From positions 26,513,819 through 26,577,818 of the forward strand of contig NW_024881316.1 in NCBI RefSeq assembly GCF_018691265.1: a DNA stretch of 64,000 bases, read 5' to 3'. Shown here in pieces: positions 39,531 to 50,085 of the stretch. The stretch comes from Tyto alba. Taxonomy: Eukaryota; Chordata; Aves; Strigiformes; Tytonidae. How positions within the stretch are numbered: position 1 is the first letter of the stretch; each line of letters opens with the position of its first letter. The notes below the pieces were generated by a model. That model did not search any database, was not told the DNA's origin, and worked only from the letters and a program-made list of their open reading frames with translations. Made by a program: the position numbers and the translations under genes.

Positions 39531-40597
39531 GGCATTACCTTTAAAAGGAAGAGAAACAACAATGTCACAGACTTTTGCCATACATCAGAATATAGATGAT
39601 AGATGCGTATGATCAGAAATAGCTATCCCAAAACTGTGAACCCCTCCCTTCAGTCCACCCTGATCCCTGTTCCTCCTCAGGCACATCTGACCCATCAGGT
39701 AAAAAACTTTTTAAATCTGCAGAAGGAATGACATGATAAATGGGGAGGAGGGAAATCTAATTTAGTGTTGATTCATATATGGAGTCTCGAAGCCCACAAT
39801 GAGGACAGGCCTGAGTATTTTACCTCCTTTTCTTTATGGAAGGTGAACTGGTGGCTTTGTAATCAAGGATGGAATAATTAGTGATGGTGGTGTATGAACA
39901 CTGTGGGCTGCTTCTATTGAGGCTTTTAGGCTGTGATGGCAAAAAAAGGATTAAAAGTGACAGTGGAGTTACTGTGTTGTAAGAGATCATGATGTATGCA
40001 GTAGGTACTGGCAGAGGCCTTTTGAAAATAGTATATTATTGCAATAATACTTACTTCTCTTACTGCAGTTTATGCATTTTTTAAGCGTTTGATTTATTGA
40101 AGTCTCCATTAGAGCTGAAGAGCTTTGTGGAGGTGATGGAAGTGATAGATATTTCAATAACTTGCTTCAGGCAAGCTAAATTTGTAATTCCTGGAAATGC
40201 TGTTTATAAAGAGACATTATGCAGCGCAATTCTTTTCTACTTTTGGACCAAGTGTTTAATATTATTTTGCCTTGATTGAAGATATTATTGACTTAAATAT
40301 AGCAAGTGTATAACGTCATTGCATTTTATGGCAGATGACATACCCCAGGGGTGGGGGAGAGTTCAGAAATGATTGAGCTCCCTTGAACTTCATCTTAGCA
40401 AAACTGCCTCTTCTGTAAAATAAAGAAATTCTGCAGCTATACAAATGTTAGATCTACTTCAAGCCATAGAAATTACCTATAGAATATAACAATTTTTTAT
40501 TAGCAAAGTTTACTGTATCTTTTTCCCTATATTTGGTTGTGATTAAGCATAGTAATAAGAGAAACCTCAAAAAGTAAAATAACTTCCATGCCAATTA

Positions 40598-40619
40598 AAT
40601 TATTTATATATAAATAATT
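40598..40619. repeat. 22-bp perfect AT palindrome
   Basis: All 22 bases are A or T and the sequence equals its own reverse complement, centred on TATATA. It could form a cruciform. Long AT palindromes also arise by chance in AT-rich DNA. Confidence 0.75.
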
Positions 40620-40635
40620 ACAATTCTTTTAATTT

Positions 40636-40673
40636 AAAGTATGTGCAGCAGGATAAAGTATGTACAGCAGAAT
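40636..40673. repeat. 19-bp tandem duplication
   Basis: Two adjacent units, AAAGTATGTGCAGCAGGAT and AAAGTATGTACAGCAGAAT, differ at two positions. It is a simple recent local duplication lying 16 bases after the palindrome at 40598-40619. Confidence 0.8.
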
Positions 40674-43025
40674 AACTGTCCAGAGCTTATGTTCATAGCT
40701 GATAGTTTCTGGCTGGAGATGGACACCCAGGGCTTATCTCAGTACCAGTGAATTAAATAGTGCAGAGACCTTGGTACTGAGTCTTGATTGTCTGTACAGT
40801 TAGAGTGATACAATGGCCCCCCGTGTGATTTCTGGCTCCCATCAAATAATTCCTGGCACAGCTCAAAAGAGCACTTCAGAGGCAGTTTGGAAGTTATCAT
40901 CTTCTTTTGTATTGTGCTACTTAGCTTAAGGACCATAAAAAATAAGCTCTGGCATGCTTAATTTACTTGTATATATAGCCCTAGTAGTATTGGAAAGCAC
41001 TTAGCTAATTTTTAACTTAATATTCTTGCATGCTTTTTGATCAGAATTATAATAAAGCTATGAGAGAAAGAAGAATTAAAATAATGTCTAAACTAGATGA
41101 AGGAAATAATAAATCTTGGGTAAGCAACCATTAGAATTGGAACATAAAATGTGTAAGAAATGGGTGTTGCTCTTTATAACAACTTATGGGTTAAAACGTT
41201 TTCAGAGCTTTGCAAAAGAAAATGATGGTCTAGGTATTACATTAATATATAAATATGTACCAAGACTTATGTCCTGTATGTAAGGATACATGGAAAATGG
41301 GAGTGTCTGCCTCACTGAGTTTATACGATCAAGGACCTTTTTGATGCTGAAGGGGGGAAGTGATAAACCGGAACACAGAGATCTCACCCATGGAGACAAG
41401 GGAGACAGTGCCAAAGACCAGAAATCTCAAGCTACTAATTGATGGGCCATCAAAAAAAGCAGGCAAAGCTTTGGAGAGGGCCACCTAGACTTTGGGATTA
41501 TTAAGGGGGAAACAAGGAACATAAGTATTTCAGATATTATAATATATAGTGTTAGACTGCTGGGCTGTGTGTGCCTTCTCTGTGGCAGGCCCTGATGGTG
41601 TCTTTTGTTTGTGCCCCAGGGATATGCACTTGGCTTTTGTGGTGGTTGAACCTGCAAACAGGAAAGTGGCAGCCATGTCCGTCAGTCCGAGACAGGAACC
41701 CCCAGGTCATGGAGCTGCTGGAGGCAGCAGCAACTTAAACATCCCTTACCACTACATATTTTATGTATTGTAAAAGAGGAAAGAAAAAAGGAACAAAAAA
41801 TGTTCAGTCATTCTTGTTAAAACAGTTGTTCAAAAATGGGGAAGTTAGAAAGTATCTATTTCTATTTACTACTTTGATGAAAGCCATAGAGTCCAACCTG
41901 AAACCAGGGAATAGATTTCATTTATTGAAGTGATTAAAAACCTTCACTGTTTGTAATAATCATGAAATTAAACTATACTGAATTTTAAATGGTTCATTTT
42001 GTTCTTAAGAGTACTTAGAGATACTGTAAGCTTTTACAAGCTTGGGTATTTTTTTTTCTTGCTGTTTGTTTTTCTGTGTTTTTTTTTTAAAGGTCCAAAC
42101 ACTTTATTACATTGATGTTACTCTATAGTAAAATAGAAAAATAGAGCTGAATATTGAAAATGTAAACATTAAGATAATCTGTATGCCACCTAAGATTGTG
42201 TCATAGACTCCTGACAAGTTGACACTTTCAGCAGGTAAACTTCTGAGCGTCAGTCATCTGTTCAGCAAAGAATGCCACTGCATGACTGACAGATCTCATA
42301 TCAATACAGGATTGACCACAGAGCTCTTTAAACATGTTGTGACAGAAACAATCAGAGCACATTAAATTACCGATTTTAAACCTCAACAGTGGGTATAGAA
42401 GAAAGTATAATGCCCTTGTATGGGCCTCAAATTGAGGGAGGAAATAAAGAAAACATGACTTTTCTGCTGCTATTCCCTCTGTGATACACAATTAGAAGTT
42501 TGTGAATATAAGATCAAGAGAAGGATCTTTTGATCTCAGAAGTATAAACTGCAATAATAAAATATATTGGTGCTTCACTAAGCGAGTGAAACACTTATAT
42601 TTTATCAATATTAAATGCTATTGAGTTAAAAGATCTAAAAGAGGAGCTGTGTGCTAATTTGGTCCTCTCACTATAGACAAACCTGCTGGCTCTGTGACTG
42701 GATTTGTAAAGATCCAGTCTTCTGGTAGTAAAGAACAGGCTACAGGAATGAAATTGAAGATTAAACTGGTTTCAAAAGAGATTCCAGAGAGACTCATACA
42801 CGTGAGACAAAATCCAAGAATATAGCTGCAAAATTAGTTAAGCTTCTGAACTGCCCCAAATTTTATCAATATCAGTACCTGTCCTGGTTGGGGCTGGACT
42901 AGAGTTCCCGTTGGTCTGGCAGCGGGAGGAGCTGCAGCACCCTGAGACCCCAGGGGCTCCCCAGGTCCCAGTGCCCTCACCTGTGTGCGGGGGCGGGGGG
43001 AGCACAGCTGGAGGGCTGGGCCCCG

Positions 43026-43070
43026 ATTGGCCGATAGTCCATGTCACGTGACATTGTGCTCACTATATAA
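43026..43070 (+). promoter_or_regulatory. LTR D1 core promoter: CCAAT, E-box palindrome, TATA
   Basis: ATTGG (an inverted CCAAT box) at 43026-43030, the palindrome ATGTCACGTGACAT at 43041-43054 centred on a CACGTG E-box, and TATATAA at 43064-43070 are spaced as in a compact retroviral U3 promoter. CACGTG is the site class used by USF, MITF and CLOCK-type bHLH factors. Whether it is active is unknown. Confidence 0.75.
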
Positions 43071-43242
43071 AGGCAGGAGTGGGCTGGGAGGGGCTGCTGC
43101 TTCTGGGAGTGTTGCCGCAGTGCCTTTGTGTTTGGGATTGCCAGCTGGGAGCAGGTGGGTGTTGGTTGTTTGGTGGGTGGAGAGCCGCTGTATGGTACAT
43201 TACCTGTTGATACTGCTGTCAGCGTGTTATTCTGTTACTGTT

Positions 43243-43248
43243 ATTAAA
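43243..43248 (+). terminator. LTR D1 polyadenylation signal
   Basis: ATTAAA about 175 bases after the TATA box, followed by a T-rich stretch. It marks the R/U5 region of the LTR, and D2 has it at 56342-56347. Confidence 0.7.
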
Positions 43249-43377
43249 CTGTTTTTATCCCAACCTGCGAGTCTCCCTTTGCCCCTCCGATTCCCTCCCC
43301 ATTCCCAAGTGAGGGGAGGGTGGGTGAGGGACTGCCTGGAGTTTAGCTGCTGAGTAGGCTCAAACGACAACAGTACC

Positions 43378-45899
43378 TTACCTGAACTGGTTTCCAAAAA
43401 AAAAAAAAAGTAGGGAAGGGAGGATCAGGCAGACCCTAACCCCAAACAAATCAGAGTAAATTACTAAGGAAGGGTGTTTCTGATAAGCAACATGTTGGAA
43501 AATAGTACTGATTCTTGAAGGGGATTGAGTCATTTGTAATCTGAAGTAAGCCATGTGGTTTCCGGTGCCATTTGAGACTGTGCTAAGAGAATGTGCCCTG
43601 AGATGAAGGGGCAACATCCGTCAGCGGAGATGTGAAAAGACTTGCCTGTGACAGGCTTGCTTTTGAGACAGCATACAGTTAGGGCTAGATCCTCTGGCAG
43701 AGTCCTGCGTACAAATTTGGTTTTGGATTTTTTTGTGAAAGATTTTTGGATCTTAAACTCCAGACAGAGCGTGAGGAAAGGTGAACATCTCAGCATCAAG
43801 TTTAAGTCACATGCTGCTGGGATACATAGCTAAAATAACTCCCAGAAAGCCTTGAGAAAAAAACAGCATGTATGTAACTGTTCTTAAAATGGGTTAGAGA
43901 CACCAGAGTTCAGGTGGCATTCAGTATCTTCTCCCTAATGAAGGAAAACTTTTTAAAATGTGATCAAGACTGCTCTTTTAAATGGAAGGGACTTCACCTG
44001 TGTCTTTCTGCTACCTTAAAGAAAATAATATTTAGTGCAATTCACTCCTTGCTGTTTGTGTCTGAAGCTCTTCAGACTGTTTTTCTCAATTAGCTGTTAG
44101 TGATCTCTGTGGTGTCTGAAGCTGAGTTGGTACTGACTCTAAAAATTTGTTTAAAACCAAACAAGAACCAAAGAGGAGTCTACACAATTAGGTATGCTTC
44201 AGAGTCATGCTTCTGGTGCTCTCCTTTCTTCCTGTGCTACTTTTGTGTTCATTTCTTCTCTGTGACAGTGAATTGGCAGGAAGAGATACAATTATCTTTA
44301 TCCCCATAAAGGCTAAATGAATAAGTAAGGCAGTAAAATTTAATTCACTCCAACTCAAGAGGGGTTTGAAATTAGGGGATTCCTGGAAGAGTCTTTCTCT
44401 GGATAAGTGAAATTCTGTTGTTTTAGAATTTTTCTAAGATTCATAGGCAAGTCTTTTATCAAAAAAAGAAAATATAAATTACACATTTTATTTGGAGCTC
44501 AGCTGCACTAAGACATTGTTAGAGCGTTCTTATCCTCTCCAAGGGTATAAGTATAGGAATGCCTGGTTTCTGCATTAGGTGAGGCAACTGAAGGAGAAAG
44601 ACACCCTGATGCTTAGATGGGGCAATTGTGTACATATATGGAAATATGACTTCGATAGATTTAATAGGACTTTAAAATTGATCATTGAGGTAACTAGTGA
44701 ATTTTATCTTTCCGAAATAAGGTATTGGACAAGGTATTTTCCTTTTCCTGATGGTTTGCAGTACTGTCTTAATGCTGTTCCAAAACAGCCAGGAAGATAC
44801 AGTGCTCAAGACAAGCAGCATTCCTTCTCATCACAAAGATTAGTAATAACACCTGTGTCTGATGTAAGACTGTGCCATCAAACAAGCAGTAGTCCCATGT
44901 GAAGTAGTCCTGCTTTTGTTAAAGGACTGTGATAAGAAAAACTTTTGCAGGAGAACCTCCAGTCTATCTCTATATCTGTACTACTGTTTTCAGCAAGGTT
45001 CAGTGCAAACAATAGAAATAAGACCAATTTATCTTTTTCCTGATTTGAGAATGTTATAAACTGCAGATGTAGATGCTGAAAAGGTAGTCGTAGCTGCAAG
45101 TTGGTGCTTATAAAAAAAAAAGTTTTCTAATTCTAAGCACAATTCATATTGTATAAATAGCAGGGTTAAGCTGTGAACTTAAGAGACTACGGTGATAAGC
45201 AAAACAATTTTTTATCATTAACATATATTGCTTTTTTTATTTTGGTACTTGATTTCATGACCAAGTAGTACGTTCTACATAGCTTGCCTGTTTATACAAT
45301 TTACATATGAACCTATTATAATACCAGGATATTCAAGATTTCCCTGTCATTTAAAGGAAATTTCTATGTGATAGATTTTAATATAAGTAAAAGCAGGCCA
45401 CTAACATGAAATATTTTAATAAAATCAAGCCCAAGCAATAGTCATTCATTCTTTATATATTTTGTACTACTGGTGCTGGGGAAAAAAGATGCGTATATGG
45501 GTATAAATAAGTTTTCTCAAAACCTGTGTTAGATTTCAACTGTGAAAGGTTCTAACCAATTTACTAAAAATTCTTTAATTGTACCTATGACTGTTGTTGC
45601 AACTAGCCCTCTAGTAATCCCTTAAGGATGTAATATAGATACTTTCTAGAATCTGATTGCTCTTTTTGAAAGCGTATGTAGTTCTACATACATTTCTCTT
45701 TAGTTTTGAACATAGCCTGCACCTTCTGTGTAATTATTCTGGGTCTAGCTTCGGTTTTGTTAATTCTTCCCTAGTAGTAAATATCCTTTAGTATTTGTCG
45801 GTTTGTTCCTGGGTTTATTGCAATGCACTGAAGTGAGGGAGATTTAAGGTGATGTTCTGGGGGATCAAAAGCAAGGTAATACCATATGCTTTTTAGAAA
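43378..45899. other. Non-coding stretch between LTRs
   Basis: There is an A14 run at 43396-43409. No exon or named repeat was recognised, and open frames of up to 107 codons look like chance. Confidence 0.5.
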
Positions 45900-46433
45900 T
45901 GGTGAGCTCAAACCACGACACCCAGCCACTCACTCTGTGGGATGGGGGATGGAATAAGAAAGGGAAAAGTGAAAAACCTTGTGGTTTGAGATAAAGACAG
46001 TTTAATATATAAGGTAAAAGCTGCACGTGCAAGCAAAGCAGAATAAGGAATTCATACACTGCTTCCCATCAGCAGGCAGGTATTCAGCCATCTCCAGGAC
46101 AGCAGGGCTCTATCACACATGCCAGTTACTTGGCAAACACCATAACTCTGAATGTTCCCCCCTTCATTCTTCTATCCCCAGCTTTTATTGTTGAATATGA
46201 TGTCATATAATTTGGGATATCCTTCTGGTCAGCTGGTGTCAGCTGTCCCAGCTGTGTCCCCTCCCAACTCCTTGTAGATCCCCAACCTACTCTCTGTGGT
46301 CTGAAGAACAGAAAAATGTCTTGGCTCTGTGTAAGTACTGCTCAGCAACAGCTAAACCACCCCTATTATCAACACTTTTTTCATCACAAATCCAAAACAT
46401 AGCCCCATAAAAAGTGCTATGAAAAAAATTAAC
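45900..46433 (-). mobile_element. Solo LTR, family A (copy A2), left part
   Basis: Larger part of a minus-strand family A LTR. The block GCTGCACGTGCAAGCAAAGC (46020-46039) and the following sequence are nearly identical to copy A1. A minus-strand ATTAAA poly(A) signal lies at 46001-46006. The LTR breaks off at the TTAAC before 46434 and its last 29 bases resume at 48114-48142, because a family B LTR was inserted there. The outer left edge is uncertain by a few bases, as the first bases are diverged from A1, and I could not settle the target duplication. Confidence 0.85.
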
Positions 46434-46563
46434 TGTCTTGGATTTGACTGAGTGGTGGGGTTTTTGGGTAGCAGGGGAGGGGGCTACAGCAGTGGCCCCC
46501 TGTGAGAAGCTTCTCAAAGCTCTCCCGGCTCCAAGTCAGCTCCACCTCTGCACCAAGTCCAAG

Positions 46564-46600
46564 CCAATCAGCTGCACCTCTGAGGTAATGTATTTAAGAA
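46564..46600 (+). promoter_or_regulatory. LTR B1 promoter elements
   Basis: CCAATCAGC (46564 on) and TATTTAAGAA (46591-46600) are 27 bases apart. The TATA element is non-canonical but is kept in both family B copies (58933-58943 on the minus strand in B2). Confidence 0.6.
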
Positions 46601-46888
46601 GGGACGTGGTAAGGAGGAGTCGGACTTGTGAGGAGGAGTAGCAGCAGCTGCGTGAACACCAAGGTCAGTGGAGGAAGAAAGGAGGGGGGAGGTGTGCTGG
46701 AGCAGAGACCCCCCTGTATCCTGTGGTGAGATGGCAGGGCGGCTCCCCCCACCACCCATGAAGGTCTACAGTGGAGCAGACAGTGATTTATGGCCTGTGA
46801 GGGGCCCCATGAACAATTAAGGTGGCTGTGTTAGTGATCGCAATCACGAATAGAACTTACCTACACAAAGCAGATAAGCAGGCACTTC

Positions 46889-46894
46889 TTTATT
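46889..46894 (-). terminator. LTR C polyadenylation signal
   Basis: AATAAA on the minus strand, about 60 bases before the LTR end in its own direction. Confidence 0.65.
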
Positions 46895-46960
46895 CCATTG
46901 CTGGGGAACATGGGCATAACTCCTCCAAAGACATGTTCCCTGACAGATACAAAGCATGAC

Positions 46961-46970
46961 ATATTTATAC
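46961..46970 (-). promoter_or_regulatory. LTR C TATA box
   Basis: Reads GTATAAATAT on the minus strand, about 70 bases upstream of an AATAAA signal at 46889-46894 in that orientation. Confidence 0.65.
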
Positions 46971-47926
46971 ACTTTTTCAGCAGAGTCATGGTTACAGAAG
47001 ATCAACAAAATTCATAAAGTGTAGTTTGATGATGATTGGCTTTCAATTACCTCACCTTACCTATTCTACAGAAATCATTGGTCATCTTTCCTGATTGATT
47101 TAAATAGAATGGGGGGGGAAGGTAATGATTAGCATATTCATGTTATTTCCTGGAAATCATTATCATATGCAAATGTCTCTAACACATGTGTGGTTATGTT
47201 GGATGGGGGTCCTCTGGTGTTCGTTGATAGTCTTCGTCACTGTGTCCGCTGATTGAACTCCATCCTTGCACATGCTTATTTCATCTTTGACTGATTTTCC
47301 AGACCAACACCGGTCTCTTCTGGTGCCTATTGTTTTGTTTCAGAGCCCATAATGATTCCTATAGTCATTAAGGCAAACACCATACTAATTACCTGTTCCT
47401 AAGGGCCTCAACATACCTTATATTGTCATAGCTGCTATAACTCCATTTTAAATCAAGGTCATATTTTAAACTAAAATCGAAATAATATTCTAGGATTCAA
47501 ACTATTTTATTAAGGTAATTACAACAGCTGCACCCAAAGGCAGTTGAGATCCTGTGGGAAGAAGCAGCCCCCGCTGTTGTAGTTCAGCACTGGGCAGATT
47601 GCAGCATGTGGGGGTGTCAGGAAATGCTGCAGCCCATGGGAGGGACTCCAGTTGGAGAAAGTTTGTGGAGGGCCGTCTCCTGTGAGAGAGGGACCATGCT
47701 GAAGCAGGGGGAAGAAGTTCTAGAAGTTCCTTTCCCCCCGAAGATGGAAAAAGCAGCAGCACTCACTGCACCCCCCATTCCCTTCTTCATGTGCCACTGG
47801 GGGGAAGAGGTAGAGATATCAGGAGAAAAGCTGAGCCCGTGAAGAAGGGAGGGGTGGGAGAAGGTATTTTCAAGGTGTGGTATTGGTTTTCACTGTCCTA
47901 CTCTGTTAAGTGTTGTTAGTGCCTGT

Positions 47927-47932
47927 AATAAA
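47927..47932 (+). terminator. LTR B1 polyadenylation signal
   Basis: AATAAA in the block GTTAGTGCCTGTAATAAATT. The matching hexamer of B2 lies at 58213-58218 on the minus strand. Confidence 0.7.
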
Positions 47933-48113
47933 TTTATATTCTTTACCCTAATGAGTCTACCTTTTGCCCATGACGGAAATGGGTGATTTATCTCTCCCTG
48001 TCCTATCTTGAATCCCACACATTTGCTTATTTTCCCCTTCTCATTGTTGTGAGGGAAGGGAGGAGTGAGCAGCTGTGTGGTGCTCAGTTGCCTTCTGAGC
48101 TCAAACCATGACA

Positions 48114-48142
48114 TTAACTCTATGCAAGTCAGAACTAGTATA
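48114..48142 (-). mobile_element. Solo LTR, family A (copy A2), right end
   Basis: The 29 bases after the second TTAAC duplication match the terminal 29 bases of the family A LTR (compare with the end of A1 at 15513-15541). This shows that the family B LTR went in just inside the 5' end of A2. The terminal CA appears mutated to TA. Confidence 0.75.
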
Positions 48143-49799
48143 TGGCTGAAGTTCCCATTCATTTCAATAGTACCATGGCTTGAGTTGCCAATACTGCACA
48201 AACTGTTATTTTTGTCCTAATGGTGTTTTTAATTGAATTATTTTGTGATTATTTTGAAATGAAAGTATGTTTGTTACTTCTTAATGATGTATTTTTTATA
48301 TATATACAGCAGGTGCTTTTTTTACTTTAAAACTTACAATACTTCATCAACTTTTAAAATTGGCAATGTGTATGGCTTTTTTACCATAATTATAATCTTC
48401 TGAGGAATTAGATCAAATCCTAACTAGATATGTGGCTTGTGTTTTATCTGTATAATGTTGGCCTTGTTAACATCCTTTCTTTTGCTCATTTGTATCTCTG
48501 CATGGCTCAAAAGTTCTTTAATCATCTCTTTTAGATTATAAGAACAACACTGAAATTTGTTGTTTTTCATAGCTTAATTGGGTGCTCTGTTACTATGCAA
48601 AGGGAACTTCTCTGTGTATGGTAGAGTTGTCAAGTAATGCTGTTGCATAGTGAAATACCCTGAATCAAATCCTTCTCCCCACTGAAGTCAGTGGGATATT
48701 TGCCTTTGTATTAAGATTTCACTCTTAGTTTTTATATACCAATAGTAAAATATTTAAGAAATCATGGTGTAAAGACTTTAAAGGAACATGTGGTAATTTA
48801 AACCTTTAATGCAAAATGATAAGCATAGTGGAGAGAGTCCTTGATGGGACATATTTCTTGCTCCCTACCATCTTTTGTAATGTGTTCTGAATTTTTGCTG
48901 GTCTTTGCTCTCATTCTGTTTAATCTTGGTACCACTTAGTAAAGGAAAATAGTTTTCTAATAATGTATGGAAATAATACTATAATATATAAAAAAATTAC
49001 ATAGTGCATTTATTTATAATATAGAGTCCTTACAATAAATAAATGTACAATGCAAGCTTATTCTGATACCCAATTAAATTTTGTATCACATTTACTCTCT
49101 CTGTCATAAGAGTATACATTTTTTCTTTTCTATTAATTTCACTTTGATTTAGTGACACATTCTAAAAATCTATTCTGAAGAATGTTTGGTTATTTTTTAA
49201 TAATTTTAATAGTAATAGCATTACAAATGGTCTCTAAATAAAAAAGACACTAAGTAGTTGTACAATCAGTAGCCTGGAGGAATGTTGTCCTTCCTGAGAT
49301 GGATAAATTGCCTCCTTTCCAAATCCCCAGAGGCATGGGGAATAAGGAATTTAATTATTTTCAGATGTATATCCTCAGAGTTTTGTGGCGTTTTTCAGAT
49401 TGAGAAACACTGGAGCCAATGTCTTGCACTTATTCTCCACATGTTTAAGTGGCATATAAAATGATTGTGGTTGAACTTCATGCATCCAGACTTTCTGTGA
49501 AGATAGAAAATAGGTACAAATTATGTCTATCAGTTTTCAGTCAGTATTTAAAATAACTCAGTCTGCTGTGTCAGAATCCCTAACTGACTTTTTTTTTTCT
49601 GACTTTAAACAGCTTCAGCATCTTTCCTTGGGTATAACAATGAGCTTATACTTTATTTATACTTATTGGTATTGGCTTTCTAAAGAATTGCATATTCCAT
49701 CCATAGTTGGTTGTTTCAAAACCTTTGTTAACAATACTGTACTGCAGGCTGTGTTATGCTCTTTTCTGCATTCTAGGAAATTCAGCAGCTGCAGAATTT
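48143..49799. other. Non-coding stretch, no gene recognised
   Basis: AT-rich sequence without recognisable repeats or exons. An open frame at 49523-49909 overlaps the CR1 fragment at its end and looks like chance. Confidence 0.5.
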
Positions 49800-50085
49800 C
49801 ATCAGATACATCTGAAGTTGAAGTCTGTTCTCAATCCACTCATTCCCCAGCCTATATTTATGCTTGGAATTGCCCTGACCCATGTGTAGGACCTTGCACT
49901 TGTCTTTGAACTTCATGAGGTTTGCATGGGCCCACCTCTCAAACCTGTCCAGGTCCATCTGGATGATATCCCTTCCCTCCAGCATGTTGACTGCACCACA
50001 TAGCTTGGTGTCATTGACAAACTTGCTGAGATTGCACTCAATCCCACTGTGCTTGTCACTGACAAAGATGTTTTGATGCACAGTA
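49800..50085 (-). mobile_element. CR1 LINE fragment (end of reverse transcriptase)
   Basis: A CR1 piece on the minus strand covering the C-terminal part of the reverse transcriptase. The minus-strand frame at 49782-50081 reads HSGIECNLSKFVNDTKLCGA, then NMLEGRD and KCKVLHMG, the expected CR1 order. The catalytic FADD box reads FVND (50010-50021), so the enzyme was dead or the site has since mutated. Neither the CR1 3' end nor the upstream RT half is attached, so it is an internal fragment, perhaps left by deletion. It aligns by eye with 57500-57665 of the longer copy. Confidence 0.85.

Larger units (their letters stand above)
26431..42874. other. Non-coding stretch, no gene recognised
   Basis: No protein family is recognisable in any frame; the longest open frames are about 120 codons and look like chance. 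It contains homopolymer tracts (28985-29003, 36213-36229, 39514-39530), a 22-bp perfect palindrome at 40598-40619, a 19-bp tandem duplication at 40636-40673, and unexplained GC-richer patches at about 38390-38720 and 41430-41740. The block at 38140-38345 looks like possible conserved non-coding DNA. Confidence 0.55.
42880..43372 (+). mobile_element. Solo LTR, family D (copy D1)
   Basis: A 493-bp solo LTR of an endogenous retrovirus. It begins TGTCCTGGTTGGGG and ends AAACGACAACA, and is flanked by an exact 5-bp target duplication GTACC (42875-42879 and 43373-43377). Inside, in transcription order, are an inverted CCAAT box (ATTGG, 43026-43030), a 14-bp palindrome with a CACGTG E-box (43041-43054), a TATA box (43064-43070) and an ATTAAA poly(A) signal (43243-43248). 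Copy D2 at 56218-56704 is very similar by eye and lies in the opposite direction. It is GC-rich against AT-rich surroundings, which makes open frames of up to 122 codons that are not genes. The 5-bp duplication fits ERVL-type integration, but the class is an inference. No internal viral genes are present. Confidence 0.93.
46829..47526 (-). mobile_element. Solo LTR, family C, inserted in LTR B1
   Basis: A 698-bp solo LTR bounded by TGTTAG and TACAACA and flanked by an exact 4-bp duplication GCTG (46825-46828 and 47527-47530). Removing it together with one GCTG restores a continuous family B sequence matching copy B2. In minus orientation there is an inverted CCAAT box (ATTGG on the plus strand at 47035-47039), a TATA box GTATAAATAT (46961-46970) and an AATAAA poly(A) signal (46889-46894). 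The 4-bp duplication and the AT-richer composition set it apart from families A, B and D and suggest a class I (gamma-like) ERV; this is an inference. It is the youngest insertion of the nest. Confidence 0.9.
46434..48113 (+). mobile_element. Solo LTR, family B (copy B1), inserted in LTR A2
   Basis: A family B LTR in plus orientation. It begins TGTCTTGGATTTGACTGAG, ends CTCAAACCATGACA, and is flanked by an exact 5-bp duplication TTAAC (46429-46433 and 48114-48118). It carries a CCAAT box (46564-46568), a TATA-like TATTTAAGAA (46591-46600) and an AATAAA poly(A) signal (47927-47932), so its apparent R region is over 600 bases even without the inserted LTR. It is split by a family C LTR at 46829-47526; without that and its 4-bp duplication it is about 978 bp. 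Copy B2 (58025-59099) is the same family in the other orientation. B1 lacks part of the internal repeat region seen in B2. Confidence 0.92.

Noticed and set aside
42985..43353. 122-codon open frame on the plus strand
   Set aside because: It lies inside LTR D1, crosses its TATA box and poly(A) signal, and is caused by GC-rich composition.
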